DNA of 16,000 bases from Actinomycetes bacterium (GCA_023432565.1 JAEYUL010000163.1:1-16000); one strand, 5' to 3'. Positions 6,867-14,006 are shown, counted from the stretch's first letter. Notes: generated from the sequence alone by a model not told the origin. Numbers and translations are program-made.

Positions 6867-7874
6867 ATGGAATACCGCTACCTCGGACGCTCGGGACTCA
6901 AGATCACCGAGATCACCTACGGCAACTGGCTCACGCACGGCTCACAGGTCGAGAACGACACGGCCAAGGCGTGCGTGCGCGCGGCGCTCGACGCCGGCAT
7001 CACCACCTTCGACACCGCGGACGTGTACGCGAACACCGCTGCGGAGACCGTGCTCGGCGAGGCGCTCAAGGGTGAGCGTCGGCAGAGCCTGGAGATCCTG
7101 ACCAAGGTCTACTGGCCCACCGGCCCCCGTGGCGCGAACGACTCCGGCCTGTCGCGCAAGCACATCATGGAGTCGATCGACGGCTCGCTGAAGCGCCTGC
7201 AGACGGACTACGTCGACGTCTACCAGGCGCACCGCTACGACCACGCGACGCCGCTCGAGGAGACGATGGTCGCGTTCGCGGACATCGTCCGGCAGGGCAA
7301 GGCGCTGTACATCGGCGTGAGCGAGTGGACCGCCGACCAGATCCACGCGGGCGCCGCGCTCGCCCGCGAGCTGCGCATCCCGCTCGTCTCGAGCCAGCCG
7401 CAGTACTCGATGCTCTGGCGGGTCATCGAGGAGGAGGTCGTGCCCGCCTCACGCGAGGAGGGCCTGTCGCAGATCGTCTGGTCGCCCGTCGCCCAGGGCG
7501 TCCTGACGGGCAAGTACCTGCCCGGCCAGCCCGCACCCGCCGGCTCGCGCGGCACGGACGAGAAGGGCGGCGCGCGTATGATCGGCAGCTTCCTGGAGAA
7601 CCAGACGACGCTCGAGCGCGTCCAGCAGCTTCGGCCGATCGCCGACGAGCTCGGGCTGACCATGGCGCAGCTCGCCGTCGCGTGGGTCCTGCAGAACGAC
7701 AACGTCGCGGCCGCGATCATCGGCGCGTCGCGTCCCGAGCAGGTCGCCGAGAACGTCAAGGCGTCCGGCATCACCATCCCGGCCGAGCTGCTCGCCCGCA
7801 TCGACGACGTGCTGGGCGACAGCGTGGTGCGTGATCCCGCGGAGACGACGAAGTCCTCCCCCGCCTCGCGGTGA
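6867..7874 (+). CDS. Aldo/keto reductase family oxidoreductase
   Basis: 335-residue NADPH-dependent aldo/keto reductase with a (beta/alpha)8 barrel, resembling the Kv-channel beta-subunit-like group. The catalytic tetrad is complete: D49 and Y54 in FDTADVYANT, K80 in ILTKVYWP, and H122 in DVYQAHRYD. Further landmarks are YLGRSGLKIT at the N-terminus, GKALYIGVSEW, WSPVAQGVLTGKYLPGQ and the cofactor-binding AAIIGASRPEQVAENVKA near the C-terminus. The natural substrate is unknown. It starts at ATG with a leaderless-type promoter, stands as a single gene, and converges on yczE with a shared terminator. Confidence 0.93.
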   Translation: MEYRYLGRSGLKITEITYGNWLTHGSQVENDTAKACVRAALDAGITTFDTADVYANTAAETVLGEALKGERRQSLEILTKVYWPTGPRGANDSGLSRKHIMESIDGSLKRLQTDYVDVYQAHRYDHATPLEETMVAFADIVRQGKALYIGVSEWTADQIHAGAALARELRIPLVSSQPQYSMLWRVIEEEVVPASREEGLSQIVWSPVAQGVLTGKYLPGQPAPAGSRGTDEKGGARMIGSFLENQTTLERVQQLRPIADELGLTMAQLAVAWVLQNDNVAAAIIGASRPEQVAENVKASGITIPAELLARIDDVLGDSVVRDPAETTKSSPASR

Positions 7875-7877
7875 CGC

Positions 7878-7906
7878 GCTGACCGGCCGCCCGACGGTCG
7901 GTCAGC
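7878..7906. terminator. Bidirectional terminator between the AKR gene and yczE
   Basis: GCTGACCGGCCG (7878-7889) pairs with CGGTCGGTCAGC (7895-7906) over 12 positions, with one G-T wobble and a 5-base loop. It lies four bases after the AKR stop and covers the yczE stop codon (7902-7904), so it can serve both convergent genes. There is no T-tract on either strand. Confidence 0.65.
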
Positions 7907-8570
7907 CCACGGGTGCGCGGTCCTGCTCGTCGGGCAGGGTCCGCGCACCCGTCGCGCGGACGGGTGCGCCGGACGGTCCCGCGACGCTCAGGCGCGGGAG
8001 CAGGAGGTGCACGAGCGGGCCGACCAGCAGGGCGTACGCGACCGTGCCGACACCGAACCGTCCGCCGAGCAGCACTCCGCTGACGACGACGAGCACCTCG
8101 ATCGACGTCCGCACGAGCGCCACGGGTCTGCCGGTGCGCGCCACCAGCCCGGTCATCAGGCCGTCGCGCGGGCCCGGGCCGAGGCCGGCGCCGACGTAGA
8201 GCGCCGTCGCCAGCGCGTTGAGGACGATCCCGACGCCGACGACGAGGACCCGCACCGGCAGGGCGAGCTCCCCGAGTCCCTCGAGCAGCACGAGGAACGG
8301 GTCGACGAGCACGCCGATGACCAGCACGTTCGCCACGGTCCCGACGCCGGGTCGCTGACGCAGCGGGATCCAGCAGGCCAGGACCAGTGCGCTCGTCACG
8401 AGCGTCACGACGCCGAAGGACGCACCCGTACGCCGGGCCAGGCCCTGGCTCAGCACGTCCCACGGCATGTTGCCGAGCTCGGCGTCCACGAGCAGCGCGA
8501 TCGACACCGCGTACAGCACGAGGCCGAGTGCGAGGCGCACGACGCGACGTCCGGCGGGGGCGGGGATCAC
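7902..8570 (-). CDS. yczE: YczE-type integral membrane protein
   Basis: 222-residue membrane protein with about five to six hydrophobic helices, resembling the YczE family (related to YitT/DUF161-type proteins); the molecular function is unknown. It contains two similar halves: PWDVLSQGLARRTG (36-49) recurs as PRDGLMTGLVARTG (134-147), and GVGTVANVLVIG (75-86) recurs as GVGTVAYALLVG (173-184). Both pairs have the same 98-residue offset, which points to an internal duplication. The GTG at 8570 has AGGA seven bases upstream and overlaps the stop of the preceding small ORF by four bases (GTGA), suggesting translational coupling. Divergent pairing with a MocR regulator is a known arrangement for this family, so the MocR product probably controls it. 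Confidence 0.85.
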   Translation of the reverse strand: MIPAPAGRRVVRLALGLVLYAVSIALLVDAELGNMPWDVLSQGLARRTGASFGVVTLVTSALVLACWIPLRQRPGVGTVANVLVIGVLVDPFLVLLEGLGELALPVRVLVVGVGIVLNALATALYVGAGLGPGPRDGLMTGLVARTGRPVALVRTSIEVLVVVSGVLLGGRFGVGTVAYALLVGPLVHLLLPRLSVAGPSGAPVRATGARTLPDEQDRAPVG

Positions 8571-8758
8571 GACGCCATCCTGGCGGACGTCGCGTGCGAC
8601 GCGCGCACCGGTGTGCTGCGCGCCAGCTCGAGGGACGTCCCCTCGGCCCAGTCCTGCGTCCACCGGCGGGCGCCGCGCCCGTCCTGCCGGATGACGACGA
8701 CGAGGGAGACGACCAGCGCCGTGAGCGCGACCGCTGACACGAGTACGAGCCACCACAT
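8567..8758 (-). CDS. Small single-helix membrane protein upstream of yczE
   Basis: Encodes 63 residues: one membrane helix at about 2-23 (MWWLVLVSAVALTALVVSLV), then a soluble, Arg/Ser/Thr-rich tail with WTQDWAEGTSLE. I recognise no family. Reasons to think it is real: its TGA overlaps the yczE GTG by four bases, it has a Shine-Dalgarno-like AAGAG at 8767-8771 eight bases before the ATG, and that element lies in an inverted repeat whose other arm gives mocR its own AAGAG. A GTG at 8767 would add three residues. It is the first gene of the predicted yczE unit. It may be an accessory subunit of YczE, but that is inference. Confidence 0.65.
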   Translation of the reverse strand: MWWLVLVSAVALTALVVSLVVVIRQDGRGARRWTQDWAEGTSLELARSTPVRASHATSARMAS

Positions 8759-8819
8759 GGCTCTCACTCTTGTCGCGAATGGCTATGCAATCCATAGCCA
8801 CTGCTGCAAGAGTGGCCTC
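8759..8819. promoter_or_regulatory. Mirror-symmetric divergent control region for yczE unit and mocR
   Basis: Two nested inverted repeats share nearly the same centre. The inner is GGCTATG-CAATC-CATAGCC (8781-8799); the outer is CACTCTTG (8765-8772) and CAAGAGTG (8807-8814). The outer arms supply an AAGAG Shine-Dalgarno to each divergent gene. The inner arms place CATAGC where a -10 would sit on each strand; on the plus strand TTGTCG at 8770-8775 is spaced 17 bases upstream. The inner palindrome is a good candidate for the MocR operator, repressing or activating both directions. The promoter assignments are tentative. Confidence 0.6.
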
Positions 8820-10283
8820 ATGATCGACGACGCTCCCCTCACGAGCGACCGCCGCGTCTCGGGCCACGGGATGCGGACGATCCTCGGGTCGTGGGCCCGG
8901 CCCGGACCCGCCTACAGCGCCCTGGCGGACGCTCTTCGCCAGGCGGTGCTCTCCGGCGCGCTCCCGCTGCGCACGCGACTGCCGAGCGAGCGCGAGCTCG
9001 CCGAGGCGCTCTCCGTCTCGCGCACCACGACGACCGCCGCCTACGACACCCTGCGCGACGAGGGCTACCTCCTGTCGCGCCGCGGCTCGGGGACCGTCAC
9101 GACCCTGCCCGCCCACCTGCGTCCGACCGACGCCCGGTTCCGCTCCGCGACCGGCACCGACGAGCTCGTCGACCTCACGACCGCCGCGCCGCACGCGCCC
9201 GACGAGCTGCACGCGGCGGTGCGCGACGCGCTCGACCTGCTCCCCCGCTACCTGCACACCACGGGCTACTGCCCCGGCGGCCTGCCCGAGCTGCGTGCGG
9301 CGATCGCCGACCGGTACACCGAGCGGGGCACGGCCACCACGCCCGGGCAGGTGCTCGTCACGACCGGCGGCCAGGAGGCCATCCACCTGCTGGTCGCCGG
9401 GCACGCCGGGCCCGGCGACCGGGTGCTGCTCGAGCACCCGACGTACCCGCACGCGATCGACGCCGTGCGGGCGGCATCAGCCCGGCCCGTCGTCGTGCCG
9501 TCGGGACCGGCCGGCCTCGACCCCGACCTGCTCGCCTCGACGCTGCGCCGGGCGTCGCCCGCGCTGGCCTACCTCATCCCCGACCACCGCAACCCGACCG
9601 GGACGTCGTTGAGCGAGCACGTGCGCGCCCAGGTGCGCGAGCTGGCCGGCCGCACCCGCACGCTCGTGGTGGGCGACGAGGCGCTCACCGAGCTCACGCT
9701 CGACGGCCCCGAGCCGCCCCCGTTCGCCGGCGACGGCACCAGCCCGTACGTCGCGTGCATCGGCTCGGCCTCCAAGACGTACTGGGGCGGCCTGCGGATC
9801 GGGTGGATCCGCGGGCACCGGGACCTGGTGGGGCGGCTCACGGTGCACCGCGGGCACGTCGACATCGCCTCGTCCGTGCTCGACCAGCTCGTCGTGGCGC
9901 GCCTGATCGCCGATCGTGACGCCGTGCTGGCGCGTCGACGCCACGAGCTGCGCGAGCGTCGCGACCTGCTCTGCACGCTGCTCGCCCAGCGGCTGCCGGC
10001 CTGGACGACCAACCGGCCCGCGGGCGGACTGGCGCTCTGGGTCGACCTGGGCGCACCCGTGTCGTCCGCGCTGACGGCGCTGGCCCCACGACACGGCGTG
10101 CGCGTCGCGGCCGGACCGGCGTTCGGCGTCGAGGCGGGCCTCGAGCGCTACCTCCGCCTGCCGTTCACCGAGCCGCCGGACCGGCTCGAGCGGGCCGTCG
10201 AGGCGTTGGCCCGCGCCTGGGCCGAGCTCGGCGTGGACCGCGCCGACCGCGACGCGGCGCCGGCGGCGGCAGTCGTCGTCTGA
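8820..10283 (+). CDS. MocR-type transcriptional regulator (GntR wHTH fused to aminotransferase domain)
   Basis: 487-residue MocR/PdxR-type regulator. Residues about 28-96 are a GntR winged helix (PAYSALADALRQAV, LPSERELAEALSVSRTTTT, YDTLRDEGYLLSRRGSGTV). After a linker, residues about 120-475 form a fold-type I aminotransferase domain with TTGGQEAIHLL, DHRNPTGTSL, VVGDEALTEL (D286) and GSASKTYWGGLRIGW with PLP lysine K319. Such proteins bind PLP and DNA and do not usually act as transaminases. The ATG at 8820 is chosen because AAGAG at 8808-8812 lies seven bases upstream and the length fits the family. It diverges from the small protein/yczE unit. A MocR subgroup linked to YczE membrane proteins is known, and this pair fits it. 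The effector besides PLP is unknown. Confidence 0.93.
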   Translation: MIDDAPLTSDRRVSGHGMRTILGSWARPGPAYSALADALRQAVLSGALPLRTRLPSERELAEALSVSRTTTTAAYDTLRDEGYLLSRRGSGTVTTLPAHLRPTDARFRSATGTDELVDLTTAAPHAPDELHAAVRDALDLLPRYLHTTGYCPGGLPELRAAIADRYTERGTATTPGQVLVTTGGQEAIHLLVAGHAGPGDRVLLEHPTYPHAIDAVRAASARPVVVPSGPAGLDPDLLASTLRRASPALAYLIPDHRNPTGTSLSEHVRAQVRELAGRTRTLVVGDEALTELTLDGPEPPPFAGDGTSPYVACIGSASKTYWGGLRIGWIRGHRDLVGRLTVHRGHVDIASSVLDQLVVARLIADRDAVLARRRHELRERRDLLCTLLAQRLPAWTTNRPAGGLALWVDLGAPVSSALTALAPRHGVRVAAGPAFGVEAGLERYLRLPFTEPPDRLERAVEALARAWAELGVDRADRDAAPAAAVVV

Positions 10284-10287
10284 CCGG

Positions 10288-10308
10288 CGACCGGGTGGCG
10301 CCCGGCCG
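10288..10308. terminator. Possible shared hairpin between mocR and the 69-residue ORF
   Basis: CCGGG (10291-10295) and CCCGG (10301-10305) form a 5-base stem that extends by two more pairs across a mismatch. It lies in the 25-base gap between convergent genes. It is short and without a T-tract, so this is a weak call. Confidence 0.3.
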
Positions 10309-10518
10309 TCACGGGTGCGGCAGGACGACCGGCGGACCGGCGGGAGTCTCCTCGTGCTGCAGGGACGCCGTCGCCACGCCTTGGGCCGCGAGCGCGCGCC
10401 AGTGCTCACCGAGCCACTGCTCCGCGTCGTAGCGGTTGCCGAACACCGGGCTCACCGGCCGATCGAGCGGTCCTGCGACGCCCTCGAACCGCCACTCCCA
10501 CTGCGGACGCAAGGTCAT
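10309..10518 (-). CDS. Small protein of unknown function downstream of pyrD
   Basis: 69 residues beginning MTLRPQWEWRFEGVAGPL, with SPVFGNRYDAEQWLGEHW in the middle and ending PPVVLPHP. The pattern WEWRFEG ... AEQWLGEHWRALAAQGV ... ASLQHEE reads as a compact beta-helix-beta soluble domain; there is no membrane segment or signal peptide. I cannot assign a family or function. The ATG overlaps the pyrD stop by four bases (ATGA), so translation is probably coupled to pyrD. It is the last gene of the four-gene pyrD unit and faces mocR. The overlap and ordered residue pattern favour a real gene. Confidence 0.7.
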   Translation of the reverse strand: MTLRPQWEWRFEGVAGPLDRPVSPVFGNRYDAEQWLGEHWRALAAQGVATASLQHEETPAGPPVVLPHP

Positions 10519-11570
10519 CGACCCGCCACGGGGCGCGCGTGGCGGGCGTCGGCCGCCAGCGCGCGACCGATCCGGGCGGCCCATCCGGGCCCCTCGTAGA
10601 TGAACCCCGTGTAGCCCTGCACGAGGGTCGCGCCGACCGCGAGGTACTCGCGAGCATCGGCGGGCGTCGTGATGCCGCCGACGCCGATGATGACCGCCTC
10701 CGGGCCGAGCCGCTCACGCAGCCGTGCCACGACGTCGAGGCCGCGGGCGAGCAGCGGCGGCCCGGACAGGCCGCCCGGGCCGAGGTCGTGCGCAATCGTT
10801 GTGTTCACCGCGACCACGCCGTCCAGCCCGAGCTCGGCCGCCAGGTCCGCGACCGCGTCGACGTCCTCGTCGGACAGGTCCGGGGCGATCTTGACGAGGA
10901 GCGGGACAGGCCGCACCGCGGCCCGGGTGGTCGCCTCGTCCGCCGCCTCCCGCACGGCCTCGAGGATCGGCCGCAGGGCCTCCACGGACTGCAGGTCGCG
11001 CAGCCCGGGCGTGTTCGGCGACGAGACGTTCACGACGAGGTAGTCGGCGAACTCGGCGAGCCGTCCGGCGCTCGTGGCGTAGTCGAGGGCCGCGCGCTCG
11101 GGGGGCGTCACCTTCGTCTTGCCGATGTTGACACCTACCACGACCGAGCGACCGTGCGCGCTCGCGCGCAGCCGCTCGAGCCGACGGGCGACGGCCTGCG
11201 AGCCCTCGTTGTTGAAACCCATCCGGTTGCGCAGCGCACGACGGTCCAGCACGCGCCACAGGCGCGGCTTGTCGTTGCCGGGCTGCGCGTGGGCGGTGAC
11301 CGTCCCGATCTCGACGAACGAGAACCCGAGCATCGCCAGGCCCTGCACGGCCCTCGCGTCCTTGTCGAAGCCCGCAGCGAGACCGAAGCGGCCGGGGAAC
11401 GGCCGCCCCCACACGTGCGTCGCACCGTCCGTGGGGACGGCGAAGACGCGGCCCACGAGACCGCGCAGGCCGGGGACGCGCCCGACGAACCCGATCAGCG
11501 AGAACGCGACCTCGTGCGCGCGCTCGGGATCCATGCGGCGGAAGACCAGGTCGAACAGGAGGCGGTACAC
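10515..11570 (-). CDS. pyrD: Dihydroorotate dehydrogenase (quinone), class 2
   Basis: Oxidises dihydroorotate to orotate in de novo pyrimidine synthesis and passes electrons to the quinone pool at the inner face of the membrane. The 351-residue length and the N-terminal amphipathic extension (YRLLFDLVFRRMDPERAHEV) are typical of class 2 enzymes. FMN and active-site motifs are present: GFNNEG, VGVNIGKTK, NVSSPNTPGLRDLQ with the class 2 catalytic serine S184, VAVNTT, GVGGITTPADARE and the end LVQGYTGFIYEGP. The GTG at 11570 begins four bases after the stop of the upstream membrane-protein gene, with AGGGTGAG overlapping that stop as a likely Shine-Dalgarno. Its own stop overlaps the 69-residue ORF. 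Confidence 0.97.
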   Translation of the reverse strand: MYRLLFDLVFRRMDPERAHEVAFSLIGFVGRVPGLRGLVGRVFAVPTDGATHVWGRPFPGRFGLAAGFDKDARAVQGLAMLGFSFVEIGTVTAHAQPGNDKPRLWRVLDRRALRNRMGFNNEGSQAVARRLERLRASAHGRSVVVGVNIGKTKVTPPERAALDYATSAGRLAEFADYLVVNVSSPNTPGLRDLQSVEALRPILEAVREAADEATTRAAVRPVPLLVKIAPDLSDEDVDAVADLAAELGLDGVVAVNTTIAHDLGPGGLSGPPLLARGLDVVARLRERLGPEAVIIGVGGITTPADAREYLAVGATLVQGYTGFIYEGPGWAARIGRALAADARHARPVAGR

Positions 11571-11574
11571 GCGC

Positions 11575-12015
11575 TCACCCTACGGGCGTGGCGGGCGTCG
11601 TGGCCTGGTCGTCCGGCGCACGGCCCGTCCGCCACAACCACCACAGGCCGACGAACGGCAGCACGGCGGGCACGTAGCCGTAGCCCGCACCGAACCGCGA
11701 CCAGACGGTCTCGTCGGGGAAGTCCCCGACGTCGACCACCGAGAGCGTCCCCACCACGAGCACCCCGACGAGCTCGAACCCGACCGCCGCCCAGGCCAGG
11801 CCGCGATGGTCCCGAGCCAGCGCGAGCGTCGCGACCACGTACACGAGCCCTGCGAGCAGCGACAGCAGGTACGCGAGCGGCGCCTCGTCCAGCTTGGTGG
11901 CCACCTGGTACAGCCCGCGCGCGGTCGCCGCCAGCGCCAGGACGCCGTACACGGCGACGAGAAGCCGCCCGCCGCCCGTGCCGGTCGGGTGCGTGCGCCT
12001 CGACCCGGGCGTCAC
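11575..12015 (-). CDS. Four-helix integral membrane protein upstream of pyrD
   Basis: 146 residues with four predicted membrane helices at about 17-34, 46-67, 73-93 and 112-128, and a short hydrophilic tail. Between helices are GLYQVATKLDEAPLAYLLS and the acidic loop SVVDVGDFPDETVWSRFGAGYGYVP, which look conserved in actinobacterial integral membrane proteins I recall, but no function is known to me. The GTG at 12015 overlaps the stop of the preceding gene (GTGA), and the gene ends four bases before pyrD. Position suggests co-expression with quinone-linked PyrD; whether they interact is unknown. Confidence 0.78.
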   Translation of the reverse strand: MTPGSRRTHPTGTGGGRLLVAVYGVLALAATARGLYQVATKLDEAPLAYLLSLLAGLVYVVATLALARDHRGLAWAAVGFELVGVLVVGTLSVVDVGDFPDETVWSRFGAGYGYVPAVLPFVGLWWLWRTGRAPDDQATTPATPVG

Positions 12016-12371
12016 AACGTCCCCCAGATCTGCAGGAGACGCAGCTGCAGGAACGCCACCGTGAGCGCCGCGACCAGCAGCACCACCGAGCTCCAGCGTG
12101 TCCGCTCGGCGAACGCCCACGCGGCCGCGATCGGCAGCACGATCAGCTGCGTGATCACGTAGCCCCACAGCAGGACACCGTCCACGGCGTGGTCCCCCGT
12201 GGCCTGCACGATCCCCAGGACGACGGCCTGGACGACGAGCACGCCCTCGACGACCGCACCGCCCCACAGCTGACGCAGGATCACCGCACGGTCGGCGATC
12301 ACGAACCACAGCGCCCATCCGGCGAGCGCGGCGCACAGGAGCGCGAGAACGAGCGAGAGCACGACGGTCAC
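12012..12371 (-). CDS. Small four-helix membrane protein, first gene of the pyrD unit
   Basis: 119 strongly hydrophobic residues with four predicted helices at about 3-25, 38-57, 64-87 and 93-110. The first loop has DRAVILRQLWGGAVVEG, and AAAWAFAERTRWSS follows the third helix. No family is recognised. It is the first gene of the unit running to the 69-residue ORF and overlaps the next gene by four bases. The GTG at 12371 is preferred because the hydrophobic stretch begins immediately after it and TAGGTT lies eight bases upstream. The operon position and clean membrane topology make it probably real. Confidence 0.72.
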   Translation of the reverse strand: MTVVLSLVLALLCAALAGWALWFVIADRAVILRQLWGGAVVEGVLVVQAVVLGIVQATGDHAVDGVLLWGYVITQLIVLPIAAAWAFAERTRWSSVVLLVAALTVAFLQLRLLQIWGTL

Positions 12372-12379
12372 GGCTGCAC

Positions 12380-12385
12380 AACCTA
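12380..12385 (-). promoter_or_regulatory. -10 hexamer candidate TAGGTT for the pyrD unit
   Basis: TAGGTT on the minus strand ends eight bases before the GTG at 12371, without a Shine-Dalgarno in between. It may drive leaderless transcription of the four-gene unit. Confidence 0.4.
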
Positions 12386-12427
12386 CCGGCGTCGAGCGGG
12401 CACCCGCGCCGCCGACGCGGGACGTCG

Positions 12428-12450
12428 CGCGACCGGCCGGTCCGGTCGCG
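12428..12450. promoter_or_regulatory. Palindrome between the pyrD unit and pepA
   Basis: CGCGACCGG-CCGGT-CCGGTCGCG is a perfect 9-base inverted repeat with a 5-base centre. It lies 17 bases before the pepA -10 hexamer, touching where a -35 would be, in the 109-base divergent region. It could be an operator for one or both directions. Chance is a real alternative in such GC-rich DNA. Confidence 0.35.
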
Positions 12451-12467
12451 ACGCTCCGCGGCGAGGT

Positions 12468-12473
12468 TACGAT
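12468..12473 (+). promoter_or_regulatory. -10 hexamer TACGAT of a probable leaderless promoter
   Basis: TACGAT fits TAnnnT and ends seven bases before the pepA GTG at 12481. The CAGGGGC between is too close to the GTG to serve as a normal Shine-Dalgarno. Confidence 0.5.
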
Positions 12474-12480
12474 CAGGGGC

Positions 12481-13974
12481 GTGATCTCGCTGACCTCGAA
12501 GAACCCCGCCCAGCTCGCCGTCGACGCCGTCGTGGTGGCGGTCCGGCCCCGCGGTGACGCGGTCGACGCGGTCGACGCCGCGTGGCTGCCCAAGGACCTC
12601 GCGCGGCTGCTGTCGCGCGACGCCGCACGGCTCGGGATCACGGGCGCGGTCGACGAGGTCCGTCGCATCCCGGCGACCGGCCTCAAGGCTGCGACGCTCG
12701 TGCTGACCGGTGTCGGCGAGGCCGAGCTCGACACCTCCGACCGGGGCCGCGAGGCGCTGCGCCGTGCTGCGGGCGCCGCCACGCGCGAGCTCGCCGGGCT
12801 CGAGTCGGTGGCCCTCGCGCTGCCGACGCCGGACGCCGGCGCGGTGGGCGCGGTCGCCGAGGGCGCGCTGCTGGGCGCGTACGCGTACAGCCGCTACCAC
12901 GCGCTGGGCTCGGCGCCGGTCGCGCGCATCGAGGTGGTCACCGACCGGCCGCGCGAGCGCGCCGCCCAGGAGGCGGTCGCCCGCGCCGAGGTCGTCGCCG
13001 CCGCCGTGCACGCGACGCGGGACCTGGTCAACGCCGCACCCAACGACCTGTACCCGGCGGCGTTCGCCGACGAGGCGAAGGCCGCCGTCAAGGCGGCCGG
13101 CGTGAAGAACCTCAAGGTGACGGTCCTCGACGAGAAGGCGCTCGCCACAGGTGGGTACGGCGGCCTGATCGGGGTCGGTCAGGGTTCGGCACGTCCGCCA
13201 CGGCTCGTGCGCGTGGCGTACACGCCGGCCAGGCCGCGCGCGACCGTCGCGCTCGTCGGCAAGGGCATCACGTTCGACTCGGGCGGCATCTCGATCAAGC
13301 CCGCCGCCGGCATGGAGGCCATGAAGTCCGACATGGCGGGCGCCGCCGCCGTGCTCCACACGGTCGTCGCCGCGGCCAGGCTCGGCCTGCCGGTCGCAGT
13401 CACCGGCTGGCTGTGCCTCGCGGAGAACATGCCCTCGGGCACGGCGCAGCGCCCGTCCGACGTGATCACGATCCGGGGCGGCACGACGGTCGAGGTGCTC
13501 AACACCGACGCCGAGGGCCGCCTGGTCATGGCCGACGGCCTGGTCGCGGCCCTCGAGGAGAAGCCCGACGTCGTCCTCGACATCGCGACCCTCACGGGTG
13601 CGCAGATCGTCGCGCTCGGGCACCGCATGTCGGCCGTCATGGGCACCGAGGAGACGCGGACGCAGGTCGTCGAGGCCGCGACCGCCTCCGGCGAGCTGTT
13701 CTGGCCGATGCCGCTGCCCGACGAGCTGCGCGCGGGCCTGAAGTCCAAGGTCGCCGACATCGCCAACATCGGCGAGCGGTGGGGCGGCATGCTCTCGGCG
13801 GGCGTCTTCCTGCGCGAGTTCGTCGGGGACGCCCGCTGGGCCCACCTCGACATCGCCGGACCCGCGTTCAACGAGCGCTCGGCGCACGATTACACCCCCG
13901 TCGGCGGCACGGGCGTCGGCGTGCGCACCCTGCTGGCTTTCGTCGAGCAGCGCGCCGCGACGGCGGACCGGTAG
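12481..13974 (+). CDS. pepA: Leucyl aminopeptidase (M17 family)
   Basis: 497-residue cytosolic two-metal aminopeptidase that releases N-terminal amino acids from peptides. Residues 1-170 form the variable N-terminal domain. The catalytic domain carries GKGITFDSGGISIKP with metal ligands K261 and D266 and catalytic K273, MKSDMAGAAAV with D284, and the signature NTDAEGRLVMADGL with D343, E345 and R347. All six sit at a constant offset of nine from E. coli PepA (K270, D275, K282, D293, D352/E354, R356). DIATLTGAQ and WGGMLSAGVFLREFV follow. The GTG start fits a leaderless promoter. From memory the M. tuberculosis orthologue pepB lies close to the dlaT E2 gene, matching the order here. Confidence 0.97.
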   Translation: MISLTSKNPAQLAVDAVVVAVRPRGDAVDAVDAAWLPKDLARLLSRDAARLGITGAVDEVRRIPATGLKAATLVLTGVGEAELDTSDRGREALRRAAGAATRELAGLESVALALPTPDAGAVGAVAEGALLGAYAYSRYHALGSAPVARIEVVTDRPRERAAQEAVARAEVVAAAVHATRDLVNAAPNDLYPAAFADEAKAAVKAAGVKNLKVTVLDEKALATGGYGGLIGVGQGSARPPRLVRVAYTPARPRATVALVGKGITFDSGGISIKPAAGMEAMKSDMAGAAAVLHTVVAAARLGLPVAVTGWLCLAENMPSGTAQRPSDVITIRGGTTVEVLNTDAEGRLVMADGLVAALEEKPDVVLDIATLTGAQIVALGHRMSAVMGTEETRTQVVEAATASGELFWPMPLPDELRAGLKSKVADIANIGERWGGMLSAGVFLREFVGDARWAHLDIAGPAFNERSAHDYTPVGGTGVGVRTLLAFVEQRAATADR

Positions 13975-14000
13975 GCCGCACGACCGGCGGTCCCGACCGT

Positions 14001-14006
14001 TACCCT
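14001..14006 (+). promoter_or_regulatory. -10 hexamer TACCCT of a probable leaderless promoter
   Basis: TACCCT fits TAnnnT and ends six bases before the ATG at 14013, within the 38 bases after pepA. There is no Shine-Dalgarno between hexamer and ATG. Confidence 0.5.

Noticed and set aside
8007..8819. Long N-terminal extension of the MocR reading frame back to 8007.
   Set aside because: It runs antisense through yczE and across the divergent control region; the domain begins shortly after the ATG at 8820, which has its own Shine-Dalgarno.
8820..10283. Reading the gene as an active aminotransferase.
   Set aside because: The fused GntR winged helix and divergent control palindrome identify a MocR regulator; the PLP lysine is kept in this family without usual transaminase activity.
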